A stretch of 64,000 nt of DNA from Grifola frondosa (GCA_001683735.1 LUGG01000015.1:248001-312000), one strand, 5' to 3'; shown: positions 23,627 to 36,179, numbered from the stretch's first letter. Notes: a model not told the origin generated them from the sequence alone. Translations and numbers: made by a program.

Positions 23627-26478
23627 TTATTTATTAATATTATTATTCTTTTCTATATCACTACATGATTGTTTTCTCTTTTTATTTGTTGTTTTTTGAG
23701 GTGTGGTAAAAAAAACTTTTGGTGGTTGACTTGAGATTTTAATTTCAGCCTCTGGATCAGGAATTAAAAGCAAATTACCTTTTTTATATCCATATTTAAT
23801 AAGAGTATTATGTTTTAGGGCATCAAATCTTTTTGCTTCTTGAAGTAAATCAGCAGGTAATTGTTTATTTAATGCTTCTAATGTGACAGGATGTGTGATA
23901 AAAAGTCCATGTCGAGTTTGAGCACGTGAAATGGCAACGTAGGCTGCAAACCCACCTTGAGAAATATCACTTAAAACTTTTGTAAGAGTTTTACCTTGTG
24001 CAGCATGTCCTGTAATTGCAAATGCAGGCTGAACAGATTGTTGTGATCGGGTTACTCTATATTGTTGAGTAATACCATTTGAGTCTTTAATACTAGCAGT
24101 AAATGTCCATGTAGTTGGCAAAATAGGAACATAGCATGGAGGCAAGTCAGGTAATTGTACAGTACATTTTGGAATTTCCACAATAAGACATTTGCAATAT
24201 GTCAAATTTGATAAACATTGTGATGTATAAATTTGACGTATAATTCCTTGTGCACCATTAGTAACTCCAAGTTCTGTAGAAATATTTCGATTTCGCAATA
24301 TTACTGGCATTCCTATATAATATCCAATAACACCTGGTAATGAACCCTCAGATGCAAAATTATTTACATTTAGTTTTAGTAAGGTATGACGAAGTGGACC
24401 TATAACCTCTTTTGAGTTTATTTTGTCAACAGCAGCACAAAAAATAAGCTATGATCATTTTCTAACTGTGATTGCATTTCTGCTTTTTCAGCATTGATTA
24501 CTTCACGTAATATATTTGTATTTACTATTACAGTAGCATTGTTTGCTTGATTTTCTTCCATATCAATACCGTATGGATGTGCAGCACTTTTAACAATTCT
24601 ACTATTGAATAATTCCATATCTTCATATGTACATTGTCTAACTCTTAAACGGTTTACAGCATTTCCAAATTCAGAATCATTTTTCATTCGTTGTTGCTCA
24701 GTAAGTTCTACTACTGCATTTATTTGTTTCCAAGCTAATCTTCCAAGCCGTTTAGCTAATTCATTATTACTTTGAGATGCATAAGGTGAAATTGGAGTGT
24801 ATAATGGAGTCCCACCAACAGGTGGATACTGATAAAAATCTCCAGCAAATATAATATTAATTCCTCCATACCAAAGACCATGTTTTTCTTTTGCAAATCG
24901 TAAAGCATGATCAATTTCTGATAGTAACTGACAACTAACAAGCGAAATCTCATCAATTAACAGATATTCAACATTTTTCCATTCATCACGTAGAGTTGTT
25001 CGATTTTGAATATTTATTAATACTGTATAATTCTCAGAATCTGAGCCTGGTTCTCGATTTCCCTTACCTTTGTTTTTGGTTTGTATTTGTATGCCTAGTC
25101 CTTTATGAATTGTCATACCTTTAATATTTGAAGCTGCAGAACCTGTAGGTGCAAGAAATCGTATCATATGAGCTAATTTAAATTGTTTCATAAGATATTG
25201 CATTGCTTGTACAACATGTGTTTTTCCTGTCCCTCCTGGCCCAGTCATTAATAGTGCTAATGGTTGGAACTCAGAGTTTTTGTTTGTAACATAGTAATTT
25301 AAAAAATGATGTGACATTATATGAAATGCAATCCATTGTTTTTCATTTAAAGAATATAATGTTCCGATATCATTTATCCAATCTTGAGGACTTTGAACAA
25401 TATTAGGTTTTGCTATATAATCATAAATTGAGTCTGTTTTTGGCTGTTTAGCATTATTAGTATTTTTATAATCAACATATAATTCTGTTTCATGGGCAGA
25501 AACTAAGTTTGTTATTTGAGAATCTGGATGAAGTAAATTTCTACGTGCTTGTATACAATTATTTTCTTGTAACCGCATTGCTTCTTTCCATTTTTGTAGC
25601 TGTGTGGCTGTAGGCAGTGGTATATAATTTGAAATGCTACTTGGTGAATTATTTATAATAGTTTTATTTTTGAATAACCAATGACATTGTTTTAAAATGT
25701 TCATAAACTCCTGAATTTTGAATTCTTGTTTAGAATTTGATTTAGTATCTGTGTCTGCTTGAAGGTCAATTTCAATTTCATTAAACATACTATGTAATGA
25801 ATTAGATTTGGTAAGAGAATGTGACTCAGTCATCAATGCAGCACGTTTTCGCAAGCGATCTGCATCTCTTTCATCTTCACATTCATATATTGCATCCCAG
25901 TTATGTATAATCTGAGAATGTTGCTCAGATATTTGAAATGATTTAAAGTTATTTTCTAAATTTAAATCTGGTGTAAATAATGATTTGGTCGAGCTGAATG
26001 GTTTGAAATGTGCAAGAATAAATAAATAATACAAATTTCCTGCAGTTTGTCGTGGAATGGACATTCCTATAATACGAGGAATTAGTTGATGATGTTTATA
26101 ATGAAGATTATCATCTGTGTGTTGCACTAGAATGTGGGTGTTATGTAATTTATGATCATTTAATAAGTTAAATCGCTTAAAAGCATTTAAATGATTCTGA
26201 TCTGAATGTTTTAAACGTTGTGAAGCCTTTGTTTCTAATCTGAAGCAGCGGCAAAAATCATAGAATGATACATTAGCTAATGCATCATCACGATAGAGAT
26301 AATCATGAACTTGATTAGTTTCAATAAGATTACCTGCATGATTAACTGCGATACGAAGGCTTGTATGCTCAGTTTCATCATCGCTATCATTATTTTCATC
26401 AATATTATTATCTGATACTCTTATTGACTGCCATTCTTGTTTTACATATGAAATTAGCAACCCAGACATCATAGGCAC
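23627..26478 (-). CDS. Helitron Pif1-like helicase region
   Basis: Superfamily 1 helicase half of RepHel. Walker A GPGGTGKT (about 25210-25240), motif LLIDEISLVS (Walker B, about 24935-24965) and GDFYQYPPVGG (about 24810-24845) occur in order. C-terminal helicase motifs follow (VTNGAQG, FAITGHAAQGKTL and YVAISRAQT at about 23925-24260). It unwinds DNA ahead of rolling-circle transfer. A frame change at about 24435 falls on a six-T run; one more T restores continuity. The frame ends at 23627, just before the peptidase-like part. Confidence 0.9.
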
Positions 26479-29400
26479 AGTACGATTGAAGAAATTCCAT
26501 CATGATGTCCACGAAGATAACGTACTGCTTGTTGTGCATGAATTTGTTGCTGACGTGTAAATTGTGATAAACATTTATGAAGTAGGGTTTTTGCACTTTG
26601 TAATGGTGAAGATAAAGCTGTTTCAGAGTCAGACATTCTTGCCACGGCCTTTGATAATAGTGATAACATTTCATATGTTTCATATCCATTTTTGTTATAT
26701 AATCAGTGATATAAAACATTGCTGCTTTTGCAGCTTGACCTGATAATATACATTTGATATCATGATATTCGACAAAAAACCAAGATATATGGATTAAAAT
26801 AATTTACTGTAGCATCTCGACACATTAATACAACAGAATTCGTATTTGAATCAAAATAAGAGGCATCCACAATTTCGTGTGGAAATAAAAATCGACATTT
26901 ACCTTTATTATTATATTTTCACAAACACGTCGGTGTCTATGTCGCTGAAGTACCTCACCACATTTTTTTATTTCTGTAACCAAAACAGATTCCCATTCAT
27001 ATCAATACATCAGCAGGAGAATTTATATTAGGTGGTTTTGGTGGTCTTTCCATTCGAGGTTCAAAAGTAGGATCTGTTTCATATTCTAAGTCTGGCAGAT
27101 GATGATGAATAATATGTTCCCAATATTGAAAAAATTGAATTTGATAAGTGGAGCTCATTTTTAAACGCTGATGAATTTCTGATGGATTTAAGCCACCCTG
27201 TAACCATATTAAAAAATGTCCATGCAATGATCCACGTTCAGTAAATTCAGATGTTCCATAAAATGCTTCCAGCTTACCAAGAATACCTCCATTTGGTTGT
27301 GAAACCTGTTTAGCATAATCCCATCCAAGTAAATGTTCAAATAAGGTATGAATACTAAATTCAAAGAAATCAGCAGCAGCAACAGGATCTTTAGCCAAGC
27401 GCAATGCACGTTCATGTCCTACAGGCATAGTAGGAAATCTAGCTGAAAGATCAATTTTTTCATCACCATACATTAATTGAAAAATGGGACTATGTGTGGC
27501 AGATGGATTAATGGTCATATAAATTTGTGGCAATCCAAAACTTCCAAAATAATTTCTAATTTCATTACGAAGTAATAATTTTGATCCTTGAGAACCTGGA
27601 ATATGACCTGCAATTGTATTCACATGCTTTAATAAATTTAATGCATTTTTTTGCTCAGAATTTAATGTAGTATAACTTCCCTCATTTTCTAAATGATCAG
27701 CAACTGATTGTAACACTTTTGCATTTATTAATGTTAATTCGCGTGCTACTGAATTGAAATATGATTTATTAACCACAAAATGAGTATGCAAATGAGCTGT
27801 GCGACGCTGAATAATATTTAAAGCTACAAAAATATATGACTGATGATAACGAAATTGACGAGAATTGAGATCAAGATAATAATTTGCCTGATTTTGAAAT
27901 GAGATTGGAGTAGGTCGATCTAAAATCTCAAATCCACCAATTCCAAATGGAAACAAAGTTGGATACATGCCAGGAAATAAATCAGGATTTTTATATTCTG
28001 ATAGAGCATTAGAGCCATGATGAAGGATTAAATCAGGTAAAGTCACATTTTTGGAAATAAGGTTATTTAATGCAGCAGCAGTAAAAGATCGTCCACTTAT
28101 CTTATCACCTTCTGGATCAGCAACACCCATTTTTTCTAGCAGAATGTTTTCTTCATTATTATTTAGTAATTGAGCAGCTTCATTAAAAATATCTCCTGGA
28201 TGCTCTGCAAATCCTGCAGTCTCATCTGCAAATAACTCATCTGGGTTACTTTCATGGTCGTATATTATACGCTCATTAATACCAGGTAATGGACCATTAT
28301 CAGGGTATAAATCAAAAATTGAAAAGTCATATTTGAAATTTTGATAAAGACAATTATGAATTTTAAGCCACTTTAAAAATTTCATAACCTTTTGTTTTCG
28401 TATACAAAATATACTACCCATTTGTTCAGGTTTAAATTTTTGAGGACCAATGAAGATAATACTTAACATATTGTTAAGATCAGCTGGTGTATGTGGTAAA
28501 ACTGTAGCAGTGGATACTACGTTCATATCATGAGTACATGTATTTCCACGAAATATATAAGGTTGTGAAGGATCAGAAGAACCATATATACGAGTGATAT
28601 GTGCTGTAGCATGATAAATTGCACATGCAGCCTCTTCAACCCAAGTAAGATCATTAAATTCAGAAGGAAGTATACCACGATATAATTTATTTGCAAGAGC
28701 AAAACGAGGCATATGTTCCTTTATTAAAGAACTATAACATTCAGAGCATATGTTTAAAATATTGCTTATTGATGATAATTTAATGCCATGTGAATCTAAT
28801 AATAAACCATCTAGCAAAGCATGACCAAATATTAATTCTGATGAATTTTGCTGTACTATACAATGTTGAATTATAAATGGATCATGTAGTTGTAGAAGAA
28901 AAAGCCCATTTCTTATTTTCTTACACTCAATATCATTATCAAGATTAATGGAAAATATAACAGCATTTTGTTGTTGTCTAGAACAAACAGCACATGTAGC
29001 AGGTATTTTTATTTGAGTTGCATTATAATAATTATTAAGACAGTCATACACATTATCCAAAGAAGGAATTGTTGGCCACATTAAATTATACTCAAGCTGC
29101 TCAATTTTTTTAGCTGATACTAATTGTAAGCGACTTTCATATCTTTTTTTCTTTCCACGCATAACACGAGTTTCATAACATTTACAAATAACATCAATAA
29201 TTTCATGACCATAAATTTTATCAACAATCAGTAATACAATATCTATTAATGACATATCAGCAATATCATAAGGATTCATATCAGGTAATATAGCAAATGT
29301 CTCCTCATAAAGTGATACTTTAGACAATGATGCAAGATAGATAGTCTGTTTATGAATATAATCAATTAAAACTAATTGGCGATCAGTCTGTTTTGAGGGA

Positions 29401-29900
29401 AGTTTATCAAGAAATTGAAGACAAGCTAACTTGATAGGATCATGACCTAGCTGTCGAAGATGATAACATGTAACACTAGACACTGTATTTAGCCATGGTA
29501 AATTTATATCTTTTATACTCATAACAATAGGTGATATAAGACCCGGAGAGAAGCGTAGTGCAGCAGACACTGTAGGTCCATACAAAGATATGTAGTAATT
29601 AGCAATTTTTGCATAACGAAATTCAGATTCTTTCACAGAAGTAGACGTGGGAAGCTTAGCATCACACAATGAAGCAAGTTTGCTACGAGAGATAATAAAG
29701 TGTGCAAGAAGTCGGGAACATAATTTTCCTTTTGAGCGTTCATTTCGTGGAATTGAATGACATACTGCTAAAGCAACTTGAAGCAATGTTGCTTGACTTA
29801 GTCTGTTGAGTTGTGCTAGGTAATGGGAGTCATGATATGTAAACCATGAAGGATTGGACCTTAAAACCAATAATACATCTTCAGATAGAGACACTGACAT
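26408..29900 (-). CDS. Helitron Rep region (RepHel N-terminal part)
   Basis: Starts at 29900 (MSVSLSEDV). The first 967 codons are open to 26997. They contain the DUF6570-like block (LANKLYRGILPSE), the Helitron_like_N region, and the Rep motif FTERGSLHGHFLIW, whose two His residues coordinate metal for strand nicking (about 27215-27235). The segment 26997-26720 changes frame at several A/T runs. The Y2 motif YITDYITKMD at about 26690-26715 supplies the two catalytic Tyr residues. Function: nicking and strand transfer of the Helitron. The frame breaks near 26990, 26910, 26780 and 26680 are each curable by one base. Confidence 0.88.
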
Positions 29901-30446
29901 AATGACTTTCTTAATACCCTGTCAAACCTATACTCTCACTATATGATAACAACCTATATTCAAACACTCCGAGTCTGAATGATGTGTTTATGTTTGTGCT
30001 TATGCACAATGTGTCTTTCTGTGTGCTTCTGCACCAAGTTTTTGTGCTCAAGCACAGTTGTATTTATGTATTCTACGTAACTACTCAACACTGATAGCAG
30101 AATCAGAACACAGTACAGCCTTTGAGAGCACGGACAGCAATGAGGAGCAGAGTACGCGACAAGCGGTGTTGAACGAGGCAGTGTATGCCAGCAAACAACT
30201 TTATTTTAGGTCATCTGACAATTCCCACGTCCAACGAGTTTTGGTGGGGAGCTACACGTTTCTGCATTGACAGAACCCTCCCCCTTCCTTCGGTCGGAGT
30301 CGGGGATGCTGAGAGGAGGGCGGTGTACTCCATTAGCTGTGCAAACTTACTTGGCATCTGCCGGATCCCACAATATAAATCCTAAGTTTGATTTGATCAC
30401 AGTTTTCCTATCTCCCCCAATTACATCAACTACAGCAACTAGTATC
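29901..30446. other. Helitron upstream region and intergenic DNA
   Basis: The first part is AT-rich and holds three GTGCTNNNGCAC-type palindromes (29996-30055). After about 30100 composition returns to that of the host genes. No supported coding frame. Confidence 0.5.
29996..30055. repeat. Three iteron-like palindromes upstream of RepHel
   Basis: GTGCTTATGCAC (29996-30007), GTGCTTCTGCAC (30023-30034) and GTGCTCAAGCAC (30044-30055) share GTGCT-N2-AGCAC/TGCAC symmetry, spaced 27 and 21 bp. They lie about 100-155 bp upstream of the RepHel start, near where the 5' Helitron terminus should be. They may be Rep-binding or promoter sites. Confidence 0.55.
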
Positions 30447-31597
30447 ATGGTCTTACGGTGTACGTTGGGCCCTCTTGATCCCGCGATGCGTGATTCTAAC
30501 GCACATCTTTGATTCATCCAGCATCAAGGTGGATATGGCGGCGGTTATGGTGGCGGTTATGAGAGCGCGCCGGGTGGCGGTTATGGAGGAGGCGGTTATG
30601 GTGCACCTCCTGGTTACGGCGCAGGTCCTGGTCCAGGAGGTTTTGCGCCCGCGCCAGCAGGGCCCCCTGCTGGTGCTGATCCTCAGTGAGTGATCCATTT
30701 ACTGCGGGAGTTTATGCGGTTCTTTCAACGAAAACGACAGGTTGTGGAGTTGGTTCAGTGCTGTGGACACAGATAGATCCGGGAACATCACTGTACATGA
30801 GCTCCGTGAGTCACTCCTGTGCCACCTCGCCGATGGCATATCTGACGCTATGCTTGTTCAGAGAAAGCTCTGATTAATGGAGATTGGACTCGTAAGTTGA
30901 CACTCTTCTCACCATTGCAGGGTTACTGAATTGACAATCCCAGCGTTCGATCTCGACACCGTGAAGCTGTTGATGACTATTTTCGTGAGTCCCATTACCT
31001 TGGGAACTTATCGCTGAGTTGATCCATCTCGCAGGACACAGATCGGAGTGGTACCATTGGGTTTACAGAGGTATGTCTGGGGCGGTGTCTCCCGAGTCGT
31101 AGTTGTTTACAATGGATGCTCCCAGTTTGCCGGTCTATGGAAGTACATTAAGGTCAGTCGAGCGATAACGACATCCCTGCCGCATCTTATGCACCTCTTC
31201 AGGACTGGCAAAACGTGTTCAGACATTTTGACCGCGATCGCTCTGGATCCATTGACGGGCGGGAACTGCAGGAGGCGCTGAGACAGTTCGGGTACAACCT
31301 CTCCCCGCAGCTGCTCACCCTCGTTGAGAAGAAATACGGTGAATCATTCGTCACACCGTCGCGTCTGCTTTTTATGACGGTCACTGACTACTCTACCCGA
31401 TTGGGGTAGATTTCAAAGGCTCTGGCCCGAAGACAGGCGTAGCGGGACCTCCGGGGATCACGTTCGACCGCTTCGTGCGCGCATGCGTGGTGATCAAGCA
31501 GTTGACGGAGGCGTTCCAGAAGCTGGACACTGACAGGGACGGGTGGGTCCAGATCAACTACGACCAGTTCATGAACACGGTCCTCAGCCTCCCGTGA
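30447..31597 (+). CDS. PEF1: Penta-EF-hand calcium-binding protein (PEF1/ALG-2 type)
   Basis: Cytosolic Ca2+ sensor of the ALG-2/peflin/Pef1 group. A Gly/Tyr/Pro-rich N-terminus (30522-30680) is followed by EF-hand loops DTDRSGNITVHEL, DTDRSGTIGFTEF and DRDRSGSIDGREL, then two degenerate hands including DTDRDGWVQI. About nine exons have clear borders; the stop is at 31597. The length of about 235 residues is normal. The first exon is a problem. The ATG at 30447 and the donor at 30460 (GTACGT) fit the family start MSYG only if one G of ATGG is removed, so either the start is elsewhere or there is a one-base error. Confidence 0.85.
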
Positions 31598-31876
31598 GGT
31601 CATCGGACTGAATGCGAGGACTCGGGAGTTGTGTACGAGTGAAAGAAGTGAATGACTGTGGCCAACGTTGCCAAAGGAACGGATACTGAAATGCAGTTAA
31701 TAATGTGTCTTCTTTCTCTACGAAACAATGCAACTATGCCCCTTATTGTCCATGCTATATACCAGTTACGACGAATCCAGATTTTTTGAAGGACAGGATC
31801 CGTCGTTTGAATATTGTTTTCTACGAAGTCAATACCATTTGACTTCATATATATTTAAATGCATCGAGAAAAACAA

Positions 31877-31960
31877 GGGCGCATGGTGTAGTTGGTTATC
31901 ACATCCGCTTAGCATTTCTGCATTTGCGGGGGGTGCTGGGTTCAATTCCCAGTGCGTCCA
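31877..31960 (+). tRNA. tRNA-Ala (AGC) with 10-nt intron, second copy
   Basis: Same gene as at 57-140. Mature sequence is identical, and two substitutions both fall in the intron (CGC versus CAT context). The 5' and 3' flanks are unrelated to the first copy, so this is not a recent local duplication of a longer block. Confidence 0.93.
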
Positions 31961-32243
31961 TTGCCATTGCTATGATAAGTTTTTTTGTTCGCTTGCAATT
32001 GCAAGTTCATGAGCTGCACAGAGGAATGGGGTCGCCGGCTATTCATTCAATATTAAGAGCATTAATGGCACATGACTGACGCGTCCCCGTGATACTAAGC
32101 CAGCGCTGCGCGACTCGTCACTCGTGAGTCGTCGTCATTCGACGAGCCATTTTTTGGCTCTTCTGTTACCTCTTTTGCTGGTTCCAACCTCAAGCACCAG
32201 GATTACTGCACCTGAGCATCAAAATTCCTTCTTGTATACAAAT

Positions 32244-33689
32244 ATGTTGTTCAGATCATCTCTCGACCCAACTGTGCAGTCCAAAGAACAGCTCATCGTG
32301 CTGTGCCATGCGGAAGAACGCATTCTCATTCCGTTACCCCAAACTTATGAGGCATATTAATTCATATGAGCTACTTATCTCATTTATCTCACTTCTCATG
32401 CACAGGAAATGCAAGAAGTTGCTCGGCGAGAGTTCGCGCTCACGGGCGATATCGTCATTGAAACAGACGACGTGCAGGGCTGTGAAGGAACGCGCGTCAC
32501 AGTGCACAAGGACTCGTGGAACGGAATCAGTCCAGTGTTGAAATCCGTCACGGCGAAAGCTGTGAAAGGGAAGGCCCCTGCGTCGCGTCTTTCCGGGGCT
32601 CTCAACTATCAGTCAGTGCCTGCTCAGCCTGCCGGATCTTGGCGGCTTATGGACGATACGGCCTTCAGATCTGGAACATTTGGCACCACACAGAGTGGCG
32701 CTGAATCGCCTCAGACTGCTCAACCTGCCGTATCTCGGCGACGTATAGACGATACGGCCTTCATAACTCGAACGATTGGCCTCAAGCAGAGCAGCGCTGA
32801 TTTTCTTGGGATCGAGCGCCCTACGTCGCCAGAGTTGACATGGGTTGTTTCTTCAGTCGGAAGCTTTGAAAGGCCCAGCGCGAAGAAAGCTGCAGCTCCG
32901 CTCGAGCACGAAGGCGACTCAGAGGAAGAGGTGCCTATCCCGTCCCCCAGTAAAAGGCGTGCGACTCGCCATCGCATCCTGTCCGACTATGGAGACAATA
33001 GCCGCGAAGGAGGAGGGGACGTCGTGGGCGATAAGGCTAGAGACGTCAAGCCGCAAGTATCATCCACGAGCAGTTCGCCCAGTACCTCCGATGGCCGACA
33101 ACGTGGGGAAAGCAGCGCTATCGCTCATCAAGGCATCGGTGAGTATATCGCATGTTTTTCTTGAGGGATTCGTAACGTAACAATTCCGACGATAGGTATC
33201 AAGCAGGAGAAAGTGGTGAAAGTTAAGACCGAGAACGTGTCTCCATCACGCATAGCATCGTCGCCGGAGTCGAAAATAAACGGTAGGCTTGTCGTTATAT
33301 TGCCTTGAGGCCCGATAGCTGACAGCTTGGGCATAGGGTCTCCGGAAATATTCGATGATGGGAGCTTCCTCATTTCCGTCGAATATCCAGAAAGCGGTGA
33401 AACTTGCTGGTTCAAGACACGGGGACACCATCTTGTATCAAAAGTATTGACACGGGCGTGCCGGACATTCAAGATCGAACAAGCGTCTTCCAGGTAAGAA
33501 CTGATCTGATAACACACATTTCATCGATTTCTTTCTTATTCTAATCGTAGGGCGCGCTTGCTGCTGGTTATTGACGAGGACATCGATGGTGAAAGGGTCG
33601 ATGGTTGCGCAGTCTGCTCACCGCGAGACAGCATGGATCGGCTTGGGGCGAAACCGCATTCAAAGTTCCTTCTCGAGTTGATGGAATGA
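32244..33689 (+). CDS. Hypothetical protein with internal repeats
   Basis: Start at 32244 (MLFRSSLDPT). The first part (LIVLCHAEERILIPLP...YEEMQEVARREF, then GDIVIETDDV) resembles a PB1-like ubiquitin fold by pattern only. The exon join at 32352 to about 32405 would use a GC-AG intron. A Ser/Pro/Lys-rich, acidic middle holds a 96-nt tandem repeat. Two further introns (about 33137-33195 and 33282-33338) lead to a compact C-terminal part (FLISVEYPESGETCWFKTRG, LLLVIDEDIDGERV) ending at 33689. Possibly a nuclear regulator; function unknown. Confidence 0.6.
32621..32812 (+). repeat. 96-nt tandem repeat
   Basis: Two in-frame units start at 32621 and 32717 (TGCTCAGCCTGCCG / TGCTCAACCTGCCG). Each encodes AQPA.S.R..DDTAF..GT/RTIG... 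of 32 residues. Confidence 0.75.
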
Positions 33690-34512
33690 GATGCGGAAGT
33701 GTGTGTCGCGCACGAAGATCGCGTGTTCCGCAAGTGCCGCAAGCATGCGGTTAGAATATCTTCATCAATCTAGAGCGCTCCGTAGAGCTTTCGGTTAGGA
33801 TCGAGCGTGATCTGTTATCGTTTTCGTGATTCACGAAGATTGTGCGTGAAGTGTGGTAAGTCCACATATGAATGACCCCATGAGTATGTGGATATACATT
33901 CGACTGAAGGATTTAACTACAATAGCCAGTTCTTCAGAGAGTCGAGTAAGAGTATTCGAGACGCAGCGGCTACTTAGCAGTACATGTGAGCTCCGGATAC
34001 CACAGGAAGACATCGTCAACAAAGGGACTCACTCTGACTTGGTAGCAAGACAGTGATAACCTATGTTCGTTAGAGTGCACAGTGGCGATTATTAGCCTTC
34101 CTTGTTTGGCCGTGACACCACGAAAGCAATGATTGCACACGTAGGCCGCCACTAAAATTACCTCCACTGCTTCTGCTCTCGTGCCACATGCCCGTCTGTC
34201 TGATCGCCTCAGCACATGTGAGAACTCTGGAACCAATGTGGCAGGTCGGATGATATCCAGCAGAACGAAAAAAAAAGTGAGGTATCGACGTTGTATATGA
34301 GCGTTTGAATGTCGATGTTGCAATGATGCATTGAGATATGAGATGATCGTTGAGATTGTTGGATGGGTATGATTCGCTTAATAAATTAATAATACTAGCA
34401 GACCGCCGCGAATGGTGAATAGGAACAGATTGTCAACTAAATATATGCGACGGTCTGGTGAGCGACCGGTCATCGGGAGACGAGAGAGTCGAGAAGGCTT
34501 ACAGTCTACAAA
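33690..34512. other. Intergenic, no gene seen
   Basis: Non-coding sequence between two converging genes. No supported frame; a short A-rich tract lies near 34270. Confidence 0.55.
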
Positions 34513-35841
34513 TCAGCTCATAAGACGCTTCAGATGATACATGCCTTCTCGAGCAACGGCGACTGTGTCATACACGACTCTTTCCGGAGTCGACTCGGTT
34601 CGCGATCGTAGCCGCCAACGAAGTAGAGCACTGTTCAGGCGTGAATAAATTTCCATAAATTTTGCCAGAGCACGATCTGCAGAAGGCCGACGCGCAGGGT
34701 CCACATTTTTCATGTCGTCTATAAGGGGTTGCAAAAAGTCCAAGCCCAGATATTTCTGTGCGAACATAAGTGAAGGAGCACTCGGAAATAGATGTCAATG
34801 CACCTGAAGAAACTCTTTGTCATATAGGTTGGCGAGTGCATATACGTCCACCTTGAATGCATCGTACGGCGTATCTGAGGATAGTTCCGGAACTTCCTTA
34901 TCCCGCCCTACTCTGCCGAGGACAGATGGCGCTGTCCCTTCAGGGAAGTGTCGAGATAAATCGAAGTCGATGAAGTAGTACTTAACCGGGTGATCGATAC
35001 GGGATAACGGTGGTATTTCGAAAATCCCGTCTACAGTATGATTTCTGCGCAGGGGATGGTGGCCATTTGGATACAATGGCCGGCCATCCATCATAATATT
35101 CGCAGCAGCGCAATCTCTTGTCAAATAAGCGGATGCACCCTTGCCAAAGGTTCATCTACTCACCGATGTGCAACGCGTTGACTATGTAGAAATTGAAGAC
35201 CCTAAGATGTAATGCTATTTGTGGCATGCCTCTTACAGAGAAGTTAGGACCACTGACCTCCAGTGTCTGCTTTATAAAGTCCACAACTTCACCTATTGCT
35301 CCAAACTCCGGATCGTTAAATGGCCGCAGATAGGGCATTATAATGAGAGATGCGCTGATGTCAAAAGGGTCTGGAAGAACATCGAGCAGTGGTACACAAT
35401 GATTGTTGGGTAGGAGGATGAGATCGGGCGACGACAAAAACAACGAGATGCAAATCTCATCTCCATCTCTAGGAACTCGCTTTATAATCACTCTCACATT
35501 ATCTTTCTGGCGGGTGGCATCCATGATCTGATAGTACTGAAGTAGAGGTAGAAACTAAATATATGATTCCTCCAGTAGCACCGAATGCTTACGAGTGGCA
35601 TAATGGAGTCTTCGCAGAATGTGGGATCAAAATTGGTGCCAATCCATGATGGTGTCCATCCCGGACGGTAACGAGGCCTTAGACTATATCCATGGTTTTC
35701 GAGTGCAGGCTGACGATCTTTCCAGAACATTTCAGCAGGACTCAACGAATAGTGTCCCTTCTGAGTCTCTTCCACATAATGCTGAGCTTCCTCGTCCGAG
35801 ACCAAAACGTAAGCAGGCAAGCGCGGATTTCCGGTGGTCAT
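34513..35841 (-). CDS. Kinase-like protein, copy 1 of a duplicated divergent pair
   Basis: Basidiomycete-expanded protein-kinase-like family of about 360 residues in five exons. The start at 35841 (MTTGNPRLPAY) aligns with the start of the paralogue at 40746. The N-terminal module (SLSPAEMFWKDRQ, YRPGWTPSW, FCEDSI) precedes the kinase fold. Visible kinase elements are the beta-3 Lys in VIIKRV, a downstream Glu (DGDEI) and a hinge-like IIMPYLRPF. HRD is completed across an intron as VAHRDCAAANIM, the metal site is FIDFDLS (DFD for DFG), and VPE stands in place of APE. The conserved tail RWRLRSRTES..ERVVYDTVAVAREG ends at 34513. Catalytic Lys, Asp and Asn are present, so activity is plausible. 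Substrate unknown. Confidence 0.8.
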
Positions 35842-36179
35842 TCTGCAAAATCCAGTGGCGGTGGTGCAAGTTCCGATTGAATGTGATGGCGCCGGAAGGC
35901 TTTCGCGTAAGTCGTGACTGTGACATCTCCATGATCTGTACACATGTGCACTTGAGGTGTCCGGCAATGTCCAGCACCGCATCGTCACCCTGCGGCGGCA
36001 ATGAGGTTATTGTGCGGTGATAGCATGCGTCCTCGGAGCGTTCATGTTAATGATGAGGAATTGGACCCGATGTGCGTGCGCATGTCTGATTTATAGTCTG
36101 ATTTTCCCTCCTCCTTCCAGCAGCGATCCCTAATAATCGTCCTAATTTTCTGTCTCGAACCTCGTACCATATCCTCACT
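35842..36179. promoter_or_regulatory. Shared promoter of divergent pair 1
   Basis: 338 bp between the start codons of the kinase-like gene (-) and the helical protein (+). A pyrimidine-rich tract (about 36105-36120) precedes the plus-strand ATG. Co-regulation is inferred from the head-to-head layout, which is repeated at 40747-41028. No conserved motif between the two spacers was noticed. Confidence 0.45.

Larger units (their letters stand above)
22699..29900 (-). mobile_element. Autonomous-type Helitron (Rep-helicase-peptidase)
   Basis: Rolling-circle transposon coding on the minus strand. It is much more AT-rich than the rest of the window. Coding order is the DUF6570/Helitron_like_N region, Rep HUH and Y2 motifs, Pif1-like helicase, and a USP-like cysteine peptidase domain. 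The reading frame is interrupted by single-base shifts but almost without substitutional stops. The TC 5' end and the CTRR 3' end with its hairpin were not identified; the coordinates given cover coding sequence only. Confidence 0.9.

Noticed and set aside
22300..30100. Exact Helitron termini (TC at the 5' end, hairpin plus CTRR at the 3' end)
   Set aside because: Several candidate TC and YYAG positions exist, but no hairpin at the right distance could be singled out; not reported as a feature.
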